37,257 bases of DNA from JAWLDV01 sp046537975 (GCA_046537975.1 JBKHJR010000021.1:1-37257), one strand, 5' to 3'. Positions 24,552 through 32,238 are shown, counted from the first letter of the stretch. Notes: generated from the sequence alone by a model not told the origin. Made by a program: numbers and translations.

Positions 24552-25075
24552 CCTTTTTTACCCCCTTTATACAAAAGATTGGCGCTGATTATGCCGCCGA
24601 TAAAAAAACAAATCACGGCAATGAAACCGCTTATCGAGAGCTGAGCCAGACCGCTCAGACCGTGACCGGAAGGTCAGCCATCGGCGAGTCGGGCGCCGAA
24701 CATTGCCACCGTTCCGCCAATGAAAGCGACAAGACTTCTTAGACCGATGCCTTTCCCGAATTTTTTTTGCCACATGTCGGGTACAGCCTGGACCTTGAAG
24801 GTCCCGGACCTCTTGGAAGCAATTAGAGAGCCAAACAGGACTCCAAATACAAACATCCACTGCCAATCAATTTGGGGAGTTGTTTTTACAAAATATTCTA
24901 TTTGAGAAACACGTTCATCACTGACAAATTTTTCAATCATTCCGGCAGACCGTACAAATGAGGTGGAAGCGCCAAGATATTGGTCGGTAAACCAAACAGA
25001 TAATATCAGCACCACTCCGGCACATGCTCCGGCAACATACGGATTCCAATACTTTTTATTCCTCGAAGCTTCCAT
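24548..25075 (-). CDS. YeeE/YedE-family transporter half with probable selenocysteine at residue 134
   Basis: The reading frame from the ATG at 25075 (GGAGGG upstream) is interrupted by one TGA at 24674-24676 (codon 134) and continues in the same frame to 24548, where it overlaps the start of the second half gene. Around the TGA the protein reads FGARLADG-TGA-PSGHGLSG; in homologues this position is the signature Cys (G-C-x-S-G-H-G). The tail after it, LAQLSISGFIAVICFFIGG, is a proper membrane helix. A hairpin with a GGUCUG loop lies 21 bases downstream of the UGA. Read as a stop, the protein would lose its motif and last helix. 175 residues in total, like its partner. Confidence 0.82.
24641..24658 (-). 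promoter_or_regulatory. SECIS-like hairpin for the YedE UGA
   Basis: The transcript has CUGAGC and GCUCAG forming a perfect 6-bp stem with the loop GGUCUG. The stem starts 15 bases and the loop 21 bases after the UGA. Loop and spacing resemble the E. coli fdhF element (AGGUCU). It lies within the coding region. Confidence 0.7.
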
Positions 25076-25223
25076 AGACGGCCCTCCTTAAGAATATTAA
25101 TGCCTGCATATTATTGCCTTAAGACCAAACTTTTCTTACAGATCTCAAAGACTGTAAGGCGGGAGTGTATTTGTGTACACCTTTTTAGTAAGTAATTTTA
25201 TTATAGCAAGGGAGGTGGAACAC

Positions 25224-25295
25224 ATGAAAGAAAAAGGAAGAAAATGCACTATACTGCCGTGCATCGGGAAAAGGTCAGAGATCAAAAACTATTAG
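25224..25295 (+). pseudogene. 23-residue ORF with strong RBS, possible remnant of a Cys-rich zinc-binding (DGC-like) protein
   Basis: GGGAGGTGG precedes ATG by six bases, and the frame reads MKEKGRKCTILPCIGKR, then stops after Asn-Tyr. CTILPC resembles the N-terminus of DGC-type putative zinc-binding proteins often found near selenium and YedE genes, but the rest is missing, replaced by the 3' end of the opposite-strand DUF2937 gene. The strong ribosome site suggests it was once a real gene. Confidence 0.3.
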
Positions 25296-25824
25296 GACAG
25301 TTGCCTCGACTCGACTGCACTCTTTTTTTAAGCGTGGTCGAGATGAAAAAGGCGGATCGCAGCATAATCTCTGTAAGTACGGTCATGAGTAAGCCGGCAA
25401 CTAAGCCGAAGACAATTGACTGGGGATCCAGCTTAATAGAATATGAATAATTGCGCCAAACCTCGGTTTTTACGTCCGAAACGGGATTAATCACCGCTTG
25501 AGTATATGCACTCCAGGCACTGCTCTGAAAGTTTGAAAAACGCTGCTTCAGCATCAGGTTACGATCGTATATCGACTGAATGCTCACCCCGCCAGCATTG
25601 AATACGTAGTCATCGCTGTCTTTATAGTGAGCTATCAGCTTTTCAAAACTGCCGTTGAAATATTTATCCGCATCATCCTGAAACTCGCTGAGTACTTTCT
25701 GCGATTCAATAAGGTGAGATTCCAGGCTGTTACCATATTGATCCACGAAAAATGGCACCTGAACACCCAAAAGTGTTCCACCCAGAAACAAGAATATTCT
25801 GATGTAGGAAAATACGGTTGCCAT
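25282..25824 (-). CDS. DUF2937-family membrane protein
   Basis: Starts at the ATG at 25824 behind GGAGG. The 180-residue protein has an N-terminal helix (IRIFLFLGGTLLGVQVPFF), a soluble region with FVDQYGNSLESHLIESQKVLSEFQ and KLIAHYKDSDDYVF typical of DUF2937, and a C-terminal helix (SIVFGLVAGLLMTVLTEIML). The family has no known function. It is a single gene; its 3' end overlaps a small ORF on the other strand. Confidence 0.8.
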   Translation of the reverse strand: MATVFSYIRIFLFLGGTLLGVQVPFFVDQYGNSLESHLIESQKVLSEFQDDADKYFNGSFEKLIAHYKDSDDYVFNAGGVSIQSIYDRNLMLKQRFSNFQSSAWSAYTQAVINPVSDVKTEVWRNYSYSIKLDPQSIVFGLVAGLLMTVLTEIMLRSAFFISTTLKKRVQSSRGNCPNSF

Positions 25825-25895
25825 ACAACCTCCTGCTAACAGTTCGAGCACTTAACCATGCTAATCAGCCGCGGCTTTTTGCGTCGGCGGTATTA

Positions 25896-26050
25896 GCCTT
25901 GTGTACACCGGTACAGGCGTGATCTTATAGGGTGAAACTCCCTGTCTGCAAAACCTGTTTCTATCTTTAGACAGAAACACAAATACCGGTCGAAGGCAAG
26001 GGCGATTTCGGCCGGGTTCGTCTGAAGGAAACCGAAGTACAAATTTTTAC
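25896..26050 (+). ncRNA. group-II-intron-like RNA fragment (domain I type)
   Basis: GTGTACACC...GGCGTGATCTTA, the hairpin AGGGTGAAACTCCCT, and ACAAATACCGGTCGAAGGCAAG follow each other in the same order as in a second copy at 29660-29845. The arrangement resembles the 5' domain I of bacterial group II introns, but no splice sites, maturase or domain V are present here. Assignment is tentative. Confidence 0.4.
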
Positions 26051-26062
26051 TTTACTTTCTGC

Positions 26063-26114
26063 TTGACACACAAACCTTCGGGCTTATTATGTGCATATGA
26101 CCATAATAAGCCCG
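26063..26114 (+). promoter_or_regulatory. promoter with 13-bp inverted repeat upstream of the NifX-like gene
   Basis: TTGACA (26063-26068) and TATTAT (26085-26090) are 16 bases apart. The -10 falls in the left arm of a perfect inverted repeat, CGGGCTTATTATG (26079-26091) and CATAATAAGCCCG (26102-26114), with a ten-base centre TGCATATGAC. A regulator bound there would cover the -10. A further perfect 18-bp GC palindrome at 26170-26187 sits in the leader before the gene at 26280. Confidence 0.5.
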
Positions 26115-26279
26115 GTAAGGACAGCCAACTTTCCGTTTTTCAGGCAGAAGGTAAGTGATGCCAAGGACAACCCGGCCGCGGCCGGGTACATGAAATTCAC
26201 CGACCGAATCTCAGAATCATCGGCTGCCGCCGGCTAACAAAACAATCTGCAGACCAACAACCAAACAAGAGGTATCGTC

Positions 26280-26702
26280 ATGGACAAAAAACGTATCGCC
26301 GTTCCATCCAGCCGGCCCGGCGGGCTGGATGGAAACCGTTCGCAACACTTTGGTCATTGTGATATGTTCACCCTGGTGGACATAGATCAGGGAAAAATCA
26401 GCGCCGTCGGGATTCTGAACAACGAAAACAATGGCGCCGGAAGCTGCACAGGGCCGGTTCAGCTTCTGCGTCAGAACGGCGTGGATGCCGTCGTGGTGGC
26501 GGGCATCGGCGCTCGCCCCCTGCAGGGCTGCGAAGACGCCGGTATTGCGGTTTATTTTGCCGCTGAACAGGCCTATCTGCGGGTGGAAGATGTGGTAAGC
26601 GATTTCACCGCCAATCGGTTGGCCCGGATGGATCCGACTCAGGCCTGCCAGGGCCACGGCAAATGTCACGGCCATAGCCATGGCTGTGGCCTTTCCCACT
26701 GA
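26280..26702 (+). CDS. NifX/NifB-C-like (dinitrogenase FeMo-cofactor biosynthesis family) protein
   Basis: A 140-residue protein: KRIAVPSSRPGGLDGNRSQHFGHC is the start of the PF02579-type fold, followed by FTLVDIDQGKI, LRQNGVDAVVVAGIGARPLQ and GIAVYFA. The tail carries a Cys/His-rich stretch (QGHGKCHGHSHGCGLSH) suitable for binding a metal cluster. Such MTH1175-like proteins occur widely outside nitrogen fixation and have been tied to metal-cluster handling. The promoter is probably the palindromic one about 190 bases upstream. A DUF134 regulator gene, a common neighbour of this family, lies 1 kb downstream. Confidence 0.85.
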   Translation: MDKKRIAVPSSRPGGLDGNRSQHFGHCDMFTLVDIDQGKISAVGILNNENNGAGSCTGPVQLLRQNGVDAVVVAGIGARPLQGCEDAGIAVYFAAEQAYLRVEDVVSDFTANRLARMDPTQACQGHGKCHGHSHGCGLSH

Positions 26703-26716
26703 ACGCATTCGGCCGT

Positions 26717-26763
26717 CCCCGGCAGCAGCCTTAGACCTGTTGTTTTCATCCCGGCTGCCGGGG
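26717..26763 (+). terminator. inverted repeat after the NifX-like gene, possible terminator
   Basis: CCCCGGCAGC and GCTGCCGGGG make a perfect 10-bp stem with a long loop of 27 bases. No T run follows, so it is at most a weak or factor-assisted terminator. Confidence 0.35.
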
Positions 26764-26832
26764 GTAATTTATGAGGGCTGATTTATTGCTGAATTTATTA
26801 AAATAAGGAGTTTTTTTGTTTGGAGGGGAGCC

Positions 26833-27603
26833 ATGAGCAACTATCGGATTCATCCTATTCCCATGGGAAGCAAGGTTTTTGACAAGGGGATGATGACCTA
26901 TCAGTACGGATATGGTGAGCCCTATACCATTCCCATTTATTGCTGGTACCTTGAGGGCGGTCCCAAAAAGGTGCTGATCGATACCGGGGAACTTAATCCC
27001 ATCCAGTCCGAGGATCGCCAGAGTAAAATCGGCGGCACCATTTATACTTTCGAGGAAGGCCTGGCCAAGTATGGACTGGGGCCGGAGGATATCGAAGTAG
27101 TGATTCACACCCATCTCCATCGTGACCACTGCGAAAACGACTATAAATGCGTCAATGCCGAGTTCTTCGTTCACGCCAAGGAACTGGAAACCATCCGGGC
27201 CTATCATCCTCTGGATTATCGTTATGTGGAGGACTTTATCCTGGATATCGAGGAAAACGGGCAGATTACCCTGATCCATGAAGACCGGGAGATCCTCCCC
27301 GGCCTGGGGGTGGTCCACAGCCCGGCCCATACTCCCGGCGGCATGAGTGTTCTGGTCGATACCCCCGGAGGCCGGGCGGTGATCACCGGCTTTTGCACGA
27401 TTCTCGAAAACCTCTATCCTCCCCAGATGATCCGGGGAATGGACATGGAAGTTATTCCCCCCGGCACCCATGTCAACGCCTATGAGGCCTACGACATTCT
27501 CCTGAAAACCAGAGATCTGGGGGACTACATACTGCCTTTGCATGAACCGAAGTTTGCCGGGATGGAAACAGTATCCGGTCCAATGGCGACTGAGCCGAGC
27601 TGA
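26833..27603 (+). CDS. metallo-beta-lactamase-fold hydrolase (AHL-lactonase-like)
   Basis: A 256-residue protein with VLIDTGE, HTHLHRDHCEND (the HxHxDH metal motif) and HSPAHTPGG, as in the N-acyl homoserine lactonase-like branch of the metallo-beta-lactamase fold. At the position of the bridging Asp it reads VITGFCTI, i.e. Phe-Cys instead of Gly-Asp, so the metal site is altered; I recall similar Cys-bearing relatives. GGAGGGG precedes the ATG. The natural substrate is unknown and a quorum-quenching role should not be assumed. It is between the NifX-like and DUF134 genes. Confidence 0.8.
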   Translation: MSNYRIHPIPMGSKVFDKGMMTYQYGYGEPYTIPIYCWYLEGGPKKVLIDTGELNPIQSEDRQSKIGGTIYTFEEGLAKYGLGPEDIEVVIHTHLHRDHCENDYKCVNAEFFVHAKELETIRAYHPLDYRYVEDFILDIEENGQITLIHEDREILPGLGVVHSPAHTPGGMSVLVDTPGGRAVITGFCTILENLYPPQMIRGMDMEVIPPGTHVNAYEAYDILLKTRDLGDYILPLHEPKFAGMETVSGPMATEPS

Positions 27604-27710
27604 TCAACTGATAACAAGCAACAGCCAACAGCAAAAAAGCCTCTTTTCCGTAAGCCCCGGCTTTTTCTGCCGGTTGCAGGGGTAGGGCTGATGAAACGTT
27701 GTGGGCCTGT

Positions 27711-27995
27711 TCACTTAAGATCATTGTCCATGATCAGGGCCGCCTCTTCCACCAGGGCCCGGGCTACCTTGCGCCGGGCCTCGGATAGAATCCGCTGGAC
27801 CGTTCCCCGGGAGATTTCCATGCTGGCTCCGGCCTCTTCCTGGGTCAGGCCCAACAGATCGCACAGGCGCAAAGCTTCCAGTTCATCACCGGCCAGCGGA
27901 ATCCGTTCCAGCCGATCCATGGGGATACGGTTGGGTTTGAAGGCTCTGGGGCAGATTTTTCCCCCGCATTGACGGGGTTTTTTAGGTCTCGGCAT
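27711..27995 (-). CDS. DUF134 (UPF0251)-family DNA-binding protein
   Basis: A 94-residue protein: MPRPKKPRQCGGKICPRAFK at the start is typical, then DELEALRLCDLLGLTQEEAG and MEISRGTVQRILSEARRKVA form a sigma-region-4-like helix-turn-helix. Such proteins are small regulators usually found beside NifX-like genes. It may bind the inverted repeat at 26079-26114, but this is inference. Convergent with the lactonase-like gene; the start lies at MPRPKK on the minus strand. Confidence 0.85.
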   Translation of the reverse strand: MPRPKKPRQCGGKICPRAFKPNRIPMDRLERIPLAGDELEALRLCDLLGLTQEEAGASMEISRGTVQRILSEARRKVARALVEEAALIMDNDLK

Positions 27996-28026
27996 CTTGC
28001 TTTATCCGGTGATTTGCCTTGATGCT

Positions 28027-28130
28027 TTTGGCAGCCATGTCAACAACTCACTTAAGGGGGCCGGAAGAGATTAGATAATAGATATTATTCGCCATAACAA
28101 TTCTTTGCGTCTCTACCAATAATTTACGAA
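28027..28130 (-). pseudogene. C-terminal fragment of an endonuclease V/DUF1722-like gene
   Basis: Read on the minus strand this stretch resembles the last 35 codons of the gene at 32474-33181: MANNIYYLISSGPLK against MANNISYIISSTALS, with a stop and shift after LK, then WLPK-like MAAK. Nucleotide similarity to 32490-32590 is obvious by eye. It is a decayed duplicate downstream of the MltF-type gene. Confidence 0.6.
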
Positions 28131-28193
28131 AATAATCGGTCTCGTGGCCGGTGTCATCTGTTATTCGTCGGTGCTTGCCAAATCAAGGCCGGC

Positions 28194-29567
28194 TTATGAT
28201 GATGCCCTGATGTCTTTTTTCTTCTTAAGTATATCGTAATAGTTCATGATTCGATTCACGTATCTGACCGGCTCCGTTCCCCGGGTGTAGCCGTAAGTGG
28301 TATTTTTGTAGTGCTTTTTGATTCTCAGCAGAGGCAGGGTTTCTTCCAGACTGGCCCATCTGTCTGGCGGCAGACCCTGCCTCTCGGCAATTTTACAGGC
28401 ATCACTGACATGGCCATAGCCTATGTTATAGCTGGCCAGAGCATATAGCAACCTGTCCTGACCCTCGATTTTATCCCAGCGTTGATAAAGCTTACGCAGA
28501 TAGCTGACCCCGGCCTTGACACTCTGTTCGGGATCAAGGCGATTATTGATCCCCATCTCCCTGGCTGTTGTCAGAGTTACCTGCATCAGCCCCTTGACGT
28601 CTGTGAAACTAACAGCCCGGGGATTAAAGTGCGACTCCTGGTAGATCATGGCGGCGATAAGTCTCCAGTCAAAACCGTGTCTTTCGGCCTGGTCTTTGAT
28701 TATCTCTTTGTACCTGGGGAGTCGGGATTCCAGTCGTCTGTGGAATTTTATGAGATCCACATAATCAAAAATATGGACATTGCCGTAATAACGTTCATAA
28801 ATTTCCTCGTACTTACCGTTTTCTTTTATTTTAGCCAGAAAAGTGTTTATTTCCTCTAACAGTTCGTTGTCGCCTTTTTTTACCGCCCACCCCAGAGCCT
28901 GGGGCTCAGCGATCGGAAAAGCAATCCTGATATCAGGGTAATAGCGACGATTCATAAGAGCTATATTGGAATCGGCTATGGTAATGTCGATTTGATCCCG
29001 GGCTACCCCCCGGATCAGTTCTTCAGTAGGCTTATCTTTGTGCAGGACAATCTCGATGCCGAGGTCATTTTGACCGTTAAGTTCTTTCAGGCGATTCCGG
29101 TATGTAGTTCCTTCCCTGACGTGAACTTTTCTGCCGCTGAGATCAGAAATCTCCTGAATTTTTCTGTTGCTGCGGTTTACCACGACTTGCTGCTGTATTT
29201 CCATATAGCTGTCTGAAAAGTCAGCTATTTTTTCCCGCTCCCGGTTAATGGTAATCCCGGCTGCCAGGAGGTCCCCCTTGTTTTTGTAGAGATTTTCGAA
29301 CATATGGTTCCAGTTGGAAGTATGCACTTTCAGATCCACATCAAGATAATTGCTGAAGGCCTTTACCAGATCATACTCAAATCCCATGGGTTCATCGCGG
29401 TAGATATAGTAGCAGTTGGCATTATTCCTGGTAAGAAGATGCAGTTCACCGGATTTCTTTATTTTCTGAAGTTTATTTAGAGGCTTTTCGCAGGCCCCGT
29501 TAATCAGGGTTATGGGAATTATCGTCAGCAGGATTAATGTAAGCCCTTGGAGGGGGATTTTTTTCAT
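28194..29567 (-). CDS. MltF-type membrane-bound lytic transglycosylase with solute-binding domain
   Basis: A 457-residue protein with an N-terminal hydrophobic signal, a family-3 solute-binding domain (residues about 35-265, HLLTRNNANCYYIYRDEPMG, GVARDQIDITIADSN) and a C-terminal SLT domain (about 290-445) holding YQESHFNPRAVSFTDVKGLMQVT with the catalytic Glu and LYALASYNIGYGH. This architecture is that of MltF, which cleaves peptidoglycan glycan strands. A Cys at the end of the signal (LINGAC) could be lipidated but the lipobox is poor. Part of its sequence (29410-29445) is duplicated at 32350-32385. No clear ribosome binding site. Confidence 0.88.
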   Translation of the reverse strand: MKKIPLQGLTLILLTIIPITLINGACEKPLNKLQKIKKSGELHLLTRNNANCYYIYRDEPMGFEYDLVKAFSNYLDVDLKVHTSNWNHMFENLYKNKGDLLAAGITINREREKIADFSDSYMEIQQQVVVNRSNRKIQEISDLSGRKVHVREGTTYRNRLKELNGQNDLGIEIVLHKDKPTEELIRGVARDQIDITIADSNIALMNRRYYPDIRIAFPIAEPQALGWAVKKGDNELLEEINTFLAKIKENGKYEEIYERYYGNVHIFDYVDLIKFHRRLESRLPRYKEIIKDQAERHGFDWRLIAAMIYQESHFNPRAVSFTDVKGLMQVTLTTAREMGINNRLDPEQSVKAGVSYLRKLYQRWDKIEGQDRLLYALASYNIGYGHVSDACKIAERQGLPPDRWASLEETLPLLRIKKHYKNTTYGYTRGTEPVRYVNRIMNYYDILKKKKDIRASS

Positions 29568-29659
29568 GACATAAACCTAATTATAAAATCTGATTATCAA
29601 GTTTTGACTGAAAGTAGCCTCCACCGGTAACAATGAAGCGCAGCGTAATTGCCATCCGA

Positions 29660-29845
29660 GGGGAAGGTGTGGTGTACGCCAAGCATGGGCGTGACCTTAG
29701 GGGAGGAAGTCTCCCCCCCTGTTATGTAAACATTTTTTATGCCTTTAGAAAAAAAACACAAATACCGCTCGAAAGCAAGGGAGATTTCGCGGAGGAAAGC
29801 CGCAAGGACGCGGGAGCAAAAGTCAAAAGCGGATTTGATTTCATG
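29660..29845 (+). ncRNA. group-II-intron-like RNA fragment (domain I type), second copy
   Basis: GTGTACGCCAAGCATGGGCG, a GGGGAGGAAGTCTCCCC hairpin and ACAAATACCGCTCGAAAGCA occur in the same order as at 25896-26050. The end (29799-29837, GCCGCAAGGACGCGGGAG and AAAAGTCAAAAG) recurs at 32430-32469. ORFs across it have no protein-like features. Likely a mobile RNA-derived remnant. Confidence 0.4.
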
Positions 29846-29988
29846 TCTTTTCCTGAAACCGATCCCAAAAAACCAAGGAATCGACGTTGAAATCAATTCC
29901 GAAAAAAGCTTACAATTAAACTATCTGAAACCTAAAAACGAGCATTTTTAAGAAGTACTAACAAGATATAATAAGATTAAGACACGTC

Positions 29989-30897
29989 ATGAGCATTATT
30001 GAGGCCCGCCAGCTGGTAAAGCGGTTCGGGCAGTTCACCGCGGTAGACGAGGTGGATTTTACCGTGGAACGCGAGGATTTCTTTGCCCTGTTAGGACCGA
30101 ACGGCGCCGGCAAAACTTCGACCATTCGTATGATTTACGGTATTTCACCCCTGAACGATGGCCGGCTGAAGGTCTTCGGCATGGACATCGGAAAAGACTG
30201 GCGCAAAATCCGCTCGCAACTCGGCGTCTGTCAGCAGGAGAACACCCTGGATCCAGACTTGACCGTGGTACAGAATCTTCTGCTCTATTCCCGCTATTTT
30301 GAAATGGATAAGGCCTTCGCTCACAGGCGCGCCGAGGAACTGCTCGATTTTTTCGCCCTGGATGGGAAGCGCAACGCCAAGGTCATGCAGCTCTCCGGGG
30401 GGCTGGCCCGACGCCTGCAATTGGCAAGAGCGCTGATGGCCGAACCTGAATTGCTAATTCTCGATGAACCCACAACCGGGCTTGATCCCCAATCAAGACA
30501 CCAGGTCTGGGACCGGCTCCTGGACTTGGGAAAACGCGGTCTGACCACGGTACTTACCACCCATTACATGGATGAGGCCGAAAGTTTGTGCAATCGGGTG
30601 GCAATCATGGACCACGGCAGGATTATCGCAGAAGGGCGGCCGCCCGACCTGATCAGGGAGCACGCGGCAGAGAGCGTCATCCAAGTCGATGGTCCGGGCG
30701 AGGATCTCAGGAAATACATCCGGGAGTATGCTGTCCGTCATGATGATCTGGGAGAACGGCTTATCATCTATGCCGAGCCACGCGGAGAGCTGGAGAATCT
30801 GATCCGCGATAAGTTCTGCGTGGAATCCTGCCGCTTTCGGGCCGGCAACCTGGAGGACGTGTTTCTGCGGTTGACGGGAAGGGAGCTGCGCGAATGA
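29989..30897 (+). CDS. ABC transporter ATP-binding protein (NodI-like)
   Basis: A 302-residue ATPase: Walker A GPNGAGKTS at about residue 36, Q-loop GVCQQENTLDP, signature LSGGLARRLQLAR, Walker B LLILDEPTTGLDP and switch TTHYMDEAE. Length and wording match NodI and the related export ATPases; the C-terminal part (residues 225-300) is the usual extension. It powers export through the permease encoded next, whose start overlaps its stop (ATGA at 30894). The signature has Leu-Ala-Arg where many have Met-Lys-Arg. Confidence 0.92.
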   Translation: MSIIEARQLVKRFGQFTAVDEVDFTVEREDFFALLGPNGAGKTSTIRMIYGISPLNDGRLKVFGMDIGKDWRKIRSQLGVCQQENTLDPDLTVVQNLLLYSRYFEMDKAFAHRRAEELLDFFALDGKRNAKVMQLSGGLARRLQLARALMAEPELLILDEPTTGLDPQSRHQVWDRLLDLGKRGLTTVLTTHYMDEAESLCNRVAIMDHGRIIAEGRPPDLIREHAAESVIQVDGPGEDLRKYIREYAVRHDDLGERLIIYAEPRGELENLIRDKFCVESCRFRAGNLEDVFLRLTGRELRE

Positions 30898-31685
30898 ACC
30901 GGGCCAATCTCAGAGACATATCCCTGCGCTTTCGCCACATATGGTTCAGAAACCTGGTCACCTATCGCCGCATCTGGAAGATCAATTTCATAGTGCCGCT
31001 GCTCGAACCGGGATTTTATATCCTGGCCTTCGGTCTCGGCTTTTCCGGACTCATCGGCGGGGTGAGCTACGCCGGTATGCAGCTTAAGTATACGGCCTTC
31101 ATGGCACCGGCCCTGGTGGCTACTGCCTGCATGTGGAACTCGTTTTTCGAGACGACCTATACCTCTTTCGTGCGGATGTACTATCAGAATACTTTTAACG
31201 GCATGCTTGCCACACCGGTGAGCATCGAGGAAATTATCGTTGCCGAGATCGTCTGGGCCGCCTCCAAGGCCATGGCCGCGGTGGCAGTAATGCTCGCCGT
31301 GCTTATTCCCCTCGGCTTCGCAAATTTCCCGGACGCCCTGTTCTGTATCCCGCTTGCCTTCCTGGGAGGACTGGCTTTCGGCTCCATCGGCATGTTCTTT
31401 ACCGGCATCATCCCGACCATTGACATGTTCAATCTGCCGATCTTTCTGTTCATTACTCCCATGTTTCTTTTTTCCGGCACCTTTTTCCCCATATCGGGGA
31501 TTCCTGAATGGGCCGGAGTCTTCTCCCTCGTTTTCCCTCTCTTCCATCTGGTGGAATTGACCCGCTACCTCTGTATCGGCGCCATGGAATCCAACCCCAT
31601 CTTTAATCTCGGTTATCTGCTGCTCTTCATAATGGTGTTCGGCTACCTGGCCCTGGCATCCATGAAGCGGCGCCTCATCAAATAA
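30894..31685 (+). CDS. ABC-2-type transporter permease (NodJ-like)
   Basis: A 263-residue protein with six membrane helices: FIVPLLEPGFYILAFGLGF, FMAPALVATACMWNSFFET, MAAVAVMLAVLIPLGF, FLGGLAFGSIGMFFTGII, LFITPMFLFSGTFFPISG and LLLFIMVFGYLALA. ETTYTSFVRMYYQNTFNGML and FSGTFFPISGIPEW are typical of NodJ and other ABC-2 exporters. It works with the overlapping NodI-like ATPase; the cargo (lipid, oligosaccharide or drug) cannot be inferred. A CCGGGC/GCCCGG hairpin lies 20 bases beyond without a T run. Confidence 0.9.
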   Translation: MNRANLRDISLRFRHIWFRNLVTYRRIWKINFIVPLLEPGFYILAFGLGFSGLIGGVSYAGMQLKYTAFMAPALVATACMWNSFFETTYTSFVRMYYQNTFNGMLATPVSIEEIIVAEIVWAASKAMAAVAVMLAVLIPLGFANFPDALFCIPLAFLGGLAFGSIGMFFTGIIPTIDMFNLPIFLFITPMFLFSGTFFPISGIPEWAGVFSLVFPLFHLVELTRYLCIGAMESNPIFNLGYLLLFIMVFGYLALASMKRRLIK

Positions 31686-31752
31686 CAGGGTCTATCCCGC
31701 TGCCGGGCTTTCGTTTCTGCCCGGTAAACCGCAACATGCTATTGACAATAGA

Positions 31753-32238
31753 CTACTTATCCGCTTGAGCCGGGCGCAGAACAAGATCAAACTCCCCCCT
31801 GGAAGTTCCTTTTTCAGGATAATGCTGGGTTATCAGGGTTTCATACCCCTCCGCCGAGATTCGTATATGGATATGGGGGGGACGGGATACGTATCCGGAA
31901 GGAAAATTGCTTTCAAACCTGTAGTTCCCGGATTCCTCAGAAAAAACGGTCGCCCGGTGTTCGTCATCGTAGTCTCCATCCGGGCCGGTCAGCCAAAATT
32001 CAATTCGGGCATCCGGGATGGGAGAGCAGTCCCTTGCGGATTTCACTTTCCCTGTCAATATATACCCTTCGCCCACGGAAGACCGCACTGGTGCATCAGG
32101 CTTGTAAAATGGCCCTTTGGCATCGGAAGGCGTTGGAGTACATTGGAAGGAACCGGCATAAGCGGGTGAAAAATTGAATCCAAACAAAATAATAATGATT
32201 ATAAACCATACCCGGTAATTGCGTTCGATTTTAAACAT
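31753..32238 (-). CDS. exported intradiol ring-cleavage dioxygenase-like protein
   Basis: A 161-residue precursor with a signal peptide (VWFIIIIILFGFNFSPAYA) and an intradiol-dioxygenase fold: GPFYKPDAP, TGKVKSARDCSPIPDARIEFW, and GDYDDEHRAT. The Fe(III) ligand set looks complete: a Tyr in GDYDDE, a Tyr in PSGYVSRPPHIHIRI and the two His of HIH. Cytoplasmic members open catechol-type rings with O2. Signal-bearing short forms occur in many bacteria, with unknown substrate. AGGAG stands before the ATG. Convergent with the ABC permease gene. Confidence 0.85.
   Translation of the reverse strand: MFKIERNYRVWFIIIIILFGFNFSPAYAGSFQCTPTPSDAKGPFYKPDAPVRSSVGEGYILTGKVKSARDCSPIPDARIEFWLTGPDGDYDDEHRATVFSEESGNYRFESNFPSGYVSRPPHIHIRISAEGYETLITQHYPEKGTSRGEFDLVLRPAQADK

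Noticed and set aside
24567..24866. A 99-residue ORF across the 3' part of the first YedE half
   Set aside because: It is out of frame; the true frame continues through the TGA with conserved family sequence.
26746..27543. Minus-strand ORF of 265 residues
   Set aside because: Shadow of the metallo-beta-lactamase-fold gene in GC-rich codons.
30768..31547. Minus-strand 259-residue ORF
   Set aside because: Shadow of the ABC permease gene; low-complexity translation.
31700..31725. Terminator after the ABC permease
   Set aside because: CCGGGC/GCCCGG hairpin lacks a T run on either strand.
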